Shown: positions 7,124 through 9,267 of the stretch, one piece after another | Layout of the letters: the number at the start of each line of letters is the position of its first letter | How positions within the stretch are numbered: position 1 is the stretch's first letter | Assembly: GCA_035632095.1 (NCBI GenBank) | Contig: DASQHM010000216.1 | Span: forward strand, 1-9,267 | Direction: 5' to 3' | Length of the DNA stretch: 9,267 nt | DNA from: DASQHM01 sp035632095 | GTDB taxonomy: Bacteria > Pseudomonadota > Alphaproteobacteria > Ferrovibrionales > Ferrovibrionaceae | Notes under the pieces: generated by a model | Database searches by the model: none | What the model was told of the DNA's origin: nothing | What the model saw: the letters and a program-made list of their open reading frames with translations, nothing else | Translations under genes and position numbers: made by a program

Positions 7124-7422
7124 AGCCGCACCGAGCGGCAAATTGACCGGTATTGTCATTGGTTGTGGAACGCGGCTGCGAGACGCGCCCGCGGAAGAGC
7201 GGCGCGCAGTCAGGCGGAGGAAAGAAAAGGATTCGAACCCTAAAAACTCCTTTTTCGGACCTTATCGGTCGCGCAATTCGCTCCAGCCCGCTCCGCGTGT
7301 CCTTTGGCCGTTTTCCGCCGGTTTCAGCGGGATTGGCCGGTGATTTGACCGGAAGCACCGGCGCAGTAGCATTTGGCGATGTCTTCCTTCGATGGCCCGC
7401 AATCGGACAGGGGCACGCTCGG
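7124..7422. other. Intergenic stretch without a supported gene
   Basis: Frames here are open on both strands, but none shows domain, signal-peptide or Shine-Dalgarno support. The only structure I see is the tRNA-like element at 7214-7296. The end of the stretch carries the AGGGG ribosome-binding site (7409-7413) of the lipoprotein gene. I find no convincing promoter for that gene. Confidence 0.5.
7214..7296 (-). other. Degenerate tRNA-like element (possible pseudo-tRNA)
   Basis: Read on the minus strand, GCGGAG (7296-7291) can pair with CTCCGC (7219-7214) as an acceptor-like helix across 83 bases. Inside, in tRNA order, are GACC/GGTC with a 5-base loop (7270-7258, anticodon-arm position), AAAAA/TTTTT with a GGAG loop (7255-7242, variable-arm position), and a T-arm consensus GGGTTCGAATCC (7240-7229). 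It breaks tRNA rules: about six extra bases between T arm and acceptor, no 7-base anticodon loop with U33, no clear D arm and no CCA. It is a relic of a long-variable-arm tRNA, or chance. Confidence 0.3.
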
Positions 7423-7626
7423 ATGACGAACCGCATTCTTCTTGTCGCAGCGCTTTTCGCTTCCGCGGCTTCCTGCAACGCGCCGCCTTCCCGCCAGGAT
7501 GCGTCGCAGCATTGCAACATGGTCACTTCGGCCGGTTGCGCAATTCGGTCGGAACCGCCGAAGACGAAGCCGGTCGACGCAGATCCAGGCTCCACGGATT
7601 CCTGGTCCCACGGCATCGGCGGCTGA
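7423..7626 (+). CDS. Small putative lipoprotein, hypothetical
   Basis: The 67-residue product begins with a lipoprotein-type signal (MTNRILLVAALFASAASC): basic N-end, hydrophobic core, and lipobox-like AASC, with C18 as the residue to be lipidated. The -3 position is Ala rather than Leu, so the lipobox is acceptable but not ideal. The mature part is short, polar and Pro-rich, with two more cysteines (QHCNMV, SAGCAI) that could form a disulfide. It ends SWSHGIGG. I recognise no family. ATG 7423 has AGGGG nine bases upstream; the frame stays open upstream to 7153, but that extension precedes the signal sequence and overlaps the tRNA-like element, so it is rejected. It converges on the 7740-8030 gene. 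Confidence 0.6.
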   Translation: MTNRILLVAALFASAASCNAPPSRQDASQHCNMVTSAGCAIRSEPPKTKPVDADPGSTDSWSHGIGG

Positions 7627-7680
7627 TCGGCCGCTGCGGCGCTGCGAATTATTTTCTCGGGGCCGAACAGGCGTGCTCTC

Positions 7681-7704
7681 GCCCGAAGTCGGGCAATCTT
7701 TGCG
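7681..7704 (+). terminator. Possible terminator after the lipoprotein gene
   Basis: GCCCG (7681-7685) pairs with CGGGC (7690-7694) around an AAGT loop, with an additional A-T closing the loop possible. The tail aatctttgcgcccttt is only moderately T-rich. It lies between the convergent genes ending at 7626 and 7740. Confidence 0.35.
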
Positions 7705-7739
7705 CCCTTTGAGGAGTTTCCGTCAGCAGCCCGAAGCTT

Positions 7740-8030
7740 TCAGGCGCCGCGAGACATGACGGCAATGGCCGCCCGCTTCACCAGCCATACAAGCAAGGTT
7801 CCGGCGAGGCCGATGCCGATCTCAACCGCCGTATCGAAGAGCCAGCTATCCAGCAGCGGCGGTGGTTCGCTCGCCTGCGTGAAGAAATCGATGGTCTCGA
7901 CCGGAATCGACCATACGAGACTCCAAGCAATCGCCATATGCAAACGCGGAATCGCGAGACCGAAAAGCATGCAGCCATAAACCAGCGTCGGATCGAACGC
8001 GCCGTATAGATCGGCTAGAAGCGATCCCAA
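7740..8030 (-). CDS. Small membrane protein with TTG start, hypothetical
   Basis: The 96-residue product has a hydrophobic stretch at about 17-46 (LVYGCMLFGLAIPRLHMAIAWSLVWSI) and a second helix at about 66-85 (AVEIGIGLAGTLLVWLV), with a basic end KRAAIAVMSRGA. The loop between carries ETIDFFTQASEPPPLLDSW. I recognise no family. TTG 8030 is preferred because a strong GGAGG Shine-Dalgarno sits five bases upstream (minus strand, 8040-8036); the first in-frame ATG is 19 codons on and would cut into the first helix. It is divergent from the small basic protein gene at 8154, sharing a 123-bp region in which I see no convincing promoter pair. Confidence 0.7.
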   Translation of the reverse strand: MGSLLADLYGAFDPTLVYGCMLFGLAIPRLHMAIAWSLVWSIPVETIDFFTQASEPPPLLDSWLFDTAVEIGIGLAGTLLVWLVKRAAIAVMSRGA

Positions 8031-8153
8031 CGATCCCTCCCTCTGGCAACTTCATGCGAAGCGTGCGCGATCACCGGCGCGATGGTGCGGGCGTGTGGCT
8101 GCGGAAGCGTTGATTCCGTGACATATTGGTGTCTCAAACGAACGGAGCCCACC

Positions 8154-8294
8154 ATGGCCAAGGGGCAGAAGCGATCCAACCGAGAAGCCAAGAAGCCGAA
8201 AAAGACGGCCGCGGAGAAGTCGAAGACGGCAGGCGCGTCGCCATTCAGTCTTGCGCCCATCACCATGAGCAAGCCTCAGAGAAAACGATTCTAG
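8154..8294 (+). CDS. Small Lys/Arg-rich conserved protein
   Basis: The 46-residue product has 14 basic residues (10 Lys, 4 Arg) and only two acidic ones. The N-terminal part MAKGQKRSNREAKKPKK resembles a small basic protein I have seen widely in proteobacterial genomes, which lacks a known function; nucleic-acid or ribosome binding would fit the charge but is inference. ATG 8154 has a GGAG Shine-Dalgarno six bases upstream (8144-8147). The frame extends upstream to 8082 without support. The gene stands alone: it is divergent from the membrane protein on its left and convergent with the NTF2-like gene on its right. Confidence 0.75.
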   Translation: MAKGQKRSNREAKKPKKTAAEKSKTAGASPFSLAPITMSKPQRKRF

Positions 8295-8317
8295 CCGTTT
8301 GCGATGCATTGGCCCAG

Positions 8318-8337
8318 GTGACGCGCCAGCGTGTCAC
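8318..8337. terminator. Stem-loop between convergent genes
   Basis: An 8-bp stem with one G-T pair (8318-8325 with 8330-8337) closes a CCAG loop between the stops at 8294 and 8371. There is no T-run on either side, so it may end transcription in both directions or serve as a 3' stabiliser. It is not a textbook intrinsic terminator. Confidence 0.4.
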
Positions 8338-8370
8338 GCTATATGGGCACAGGGCGTTCTTTCTCGCGCC

Positions 8371-8820
8371 TCATTGCGGAGGCTTTGGACGCTGCGATGA
8401 GTGGTGATGCTCGATGAGCCATTGACCGTCGCGCTTCACGAGCAGCATGGTGAAACGCGCGGCCAGCGGTGAAGGTTCACCCTTGACCACAAGGGTGAAG
8501 TCATAGAAGCCGGTAGCCACTACCGCGCCGTCACTAAGGATGATGGTCCGGTGTTCGCCTAACGCAGCCTTGAAGCCGCTTCCCGGGAGCCGCGAGAAGT
8601 ACGCTTGGATCGCAGCAGTTCCCACCGACATGATCGGGCTTGACGTTCCGAGGAGGATTGCGTCCGGCGTGTAGAGCTTGACTACCGCCTCGGCATCGTT
8701 GGCGTTGAAGGCCGTCACCCACCGGTCAATGAGCAGATTAGCGTCTTCCGACGGACCAGCGAACGCAGGCGCAGCCGACAGCGCGAACAACAAGGCGAAT
8801 AGCCTTGCGATATTCCACAT
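8371..8820 (-). CDS. Secreted SnoaL/NTF2-like protein (DUF4440 or CaMKII-association-domain type)
   Basis: The product has 149 residues. Residues 1-21 form a clear signal peptide (MWNIARLFALLFALSAAPAFA, cleavage before GP), so the mature protein is periplasmic. The rest fits a cone-shaped NTF2 fold: an N-terminal helix LIDRWVTAFNANDAEAVVKLY, then TPDAILLGTSSP, GTAAIQAYF and beta strands ending in FTMLLVKRDGQWLIEHHHSS. That last pattern is common in SgcJ/EcaC and CaMKII-association-type members. These domains bind small ligands or form dimers; enzyme activity cannot be inferred. ATG 8820 has a GGGAGG Shine-Dalgarno about six bases upstream. The frame stays open to 9060, but that part precedes the signal peptide and is not coding. 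It is convergent with the 8154 gene. Confidence 0.87.
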   Translation of the reverse strand: MWNIARLFALLFALSAAPAFAGPSEDANLLIDRWVTAFNANDAEAVVKLYTPDAILLGTSSPIMSVGTAAIQAYFSRLPGSGFKAALGEHRTIILSDGAVVATGFYDFTLVVKGEPSPLAARFTMLLVKRDGQWLIEHHHSSQRPKPPQ

Positions 8821-9040
8821 GGCATCCTCCCGTGCGTTACAGCACACAAAGCATACGCCGGACTGCCGTGGGGCACTTAGACGAAGGACAAGGTGGCGGA
8901 CCACCGGCATAAGCTGGTGTTCCAAGGGCAAGGTCAGCGTCGATAAGGCACAGCGTGCCATCGCGACAGAAGCGCGCCAAGCGCCTTCGGAGCCCGCGTC
9001 CGCATCACACGAACAGCCCATGGCATCGAAAGAGGATGAG

Positions 9041-9229
9041 ATGGCGGAGACCGAGATCACTCAAGCCGTATGCGTTCAAGCAGCGCCAACGCTATTCGTG
9101 AGCAGTCAACCGATTCGAATGCAGCTCAATGCCGATGGGGCGGAAATGGAGACTAAAGTTCGGGCAGTCGTTAGCTTGGCCGAACTGCTCCGCCAAGCAG
9201 TGAAGCATGGAACGGCGAAGAAAACATAG
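9041..9229 (+). CDS. Hypothetical protein, 62 residues
   Basis: I do not recognise this product. It starts MAETEITQAVCVQ, has a beta-like middle (TLFVSSQPIRMQLN) and a likely C-terminal amphipathic helix (ETKVRAVVSLAELLRQAVKHG), ending in basic KKT. ATG 9041 has AGAGG five bases upstream (9031-9035). An in-frame ATG at 9020 would add seven residues with no better ribosome-binding site. The frame stays open upstream to 8678, but that part is antisense to the NTF2-like gene. The 220 bases before it (8821-9040) hold nothing else I can identify. Confidence 0.45.
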   Translation: MAETEITQAVCVQAAPTLFVSSQPIRMQLNADGAEMETKVRAVVSLAELLRQAVKHGTAKKT

Positions 9230-9267
9230 CGACGTGCTGATTGCGGTAGTCGTGGTGAAGTGGTCGG

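Noticed and set aside
7214..7296. Calling the tRNA-like element a functional tRNA gene
   Set aside because: It lacks a proper anticodon loop, D arm and CCA, and has extra bases between T arm and acceptor.
7095..7616. 173-codon minus-strand frame opposite the lipoprotein
   Set aside because: No Shine-Dalgarno, domain or signal peptide; it also runs across the tRNA-like element.
8678..9040. Upstream part of the 183-codon frame ending at 9229
   Set aside because: It is antisense to the NTF2-like coding sequence; only the last 62 codons have a ribosome-binding site and free space.
8821..9060. Upstream extension of the NTF2-like gene by 80 codons
   Set aside because: The signal peptide must be N-terminal, and ATG 8820 has a strong GGGAGG Shine-Dalgarno; the extension is Cys/Ala/Ser-rich without domain character.
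1..9267. CRISPR arrays, insertion sequences or toxin-antitoxin pairs
   Set aside because: I saw no regularly spaced repeats, terminal inverted repeats, transposase motifs or recognisable toxin-antitoxin gene pair.

Overview
This window looks like chromosomal DNA from a high-GC Gram-negative bacterium. Codon use, signal-peptide types and the gene families suggest a proteobacterium, most likely an alphaproteobacterium; that placement is inferred from style, and no marker gene is present. I see no transposase, integrase, phage gene, CRISPR array or intact tRNA/rRNA gene.

Left part (1-2640, plus strand). A PLP-dependent threonine/serine dehydratase is followed by a good intrinsic terminator. A hairpin-rich leader then precedes a DedA-family membrane protein. 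The next gene, a class II aldolase/adducin-domain protein, overlaps the DedA stop through an ATGA junction. The ATG at that junction is in the wrong frame for the conserved aldolase reading frame. One missing C in a C-run at 1921-1923 would explain this, so the gene is either a recent frameshift, a sequencing error, or starts at a rare codon.

Central part (2650-6808). A large minus-strand gene, convergent with the aldolase, encodes an exported protein of 1057 residues. It has a signal peptide, an acidic linker, TPR-like repeats, a coiled coil and a C-terminal CHAT (caspase-like) protease domain with both His and Cys present. Divergent from it is a gene for an exported protein with a Met-rich middle segment, two cysteines and a Gly-rich tail (DUF4412-like at best). 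Both proteins are exported and they share one 160-bp intergenic region. This is the most interesting pair here, because the neighbour could be a partner or substrate of the CHAT protein; that link is inference only.

Right part (6809-9267). This is a string of small, loosely spaced genes: two small two-helix membrane proteins, a small lipoprotein, a 46-residue Lys/Arg-rich protein, a secreted SnoaL/NTF2-like protein and a 62-residue hypothetical protein. Between them lies a degenerate tRNA-like sequence on the minus strand (7214-7296) with a T-arm consensus, a long variable-arm hairpin and an acceptor-like helix that fails several tRNA rules. The right part reads as an accessory or fast-evolving region rather than one operon.
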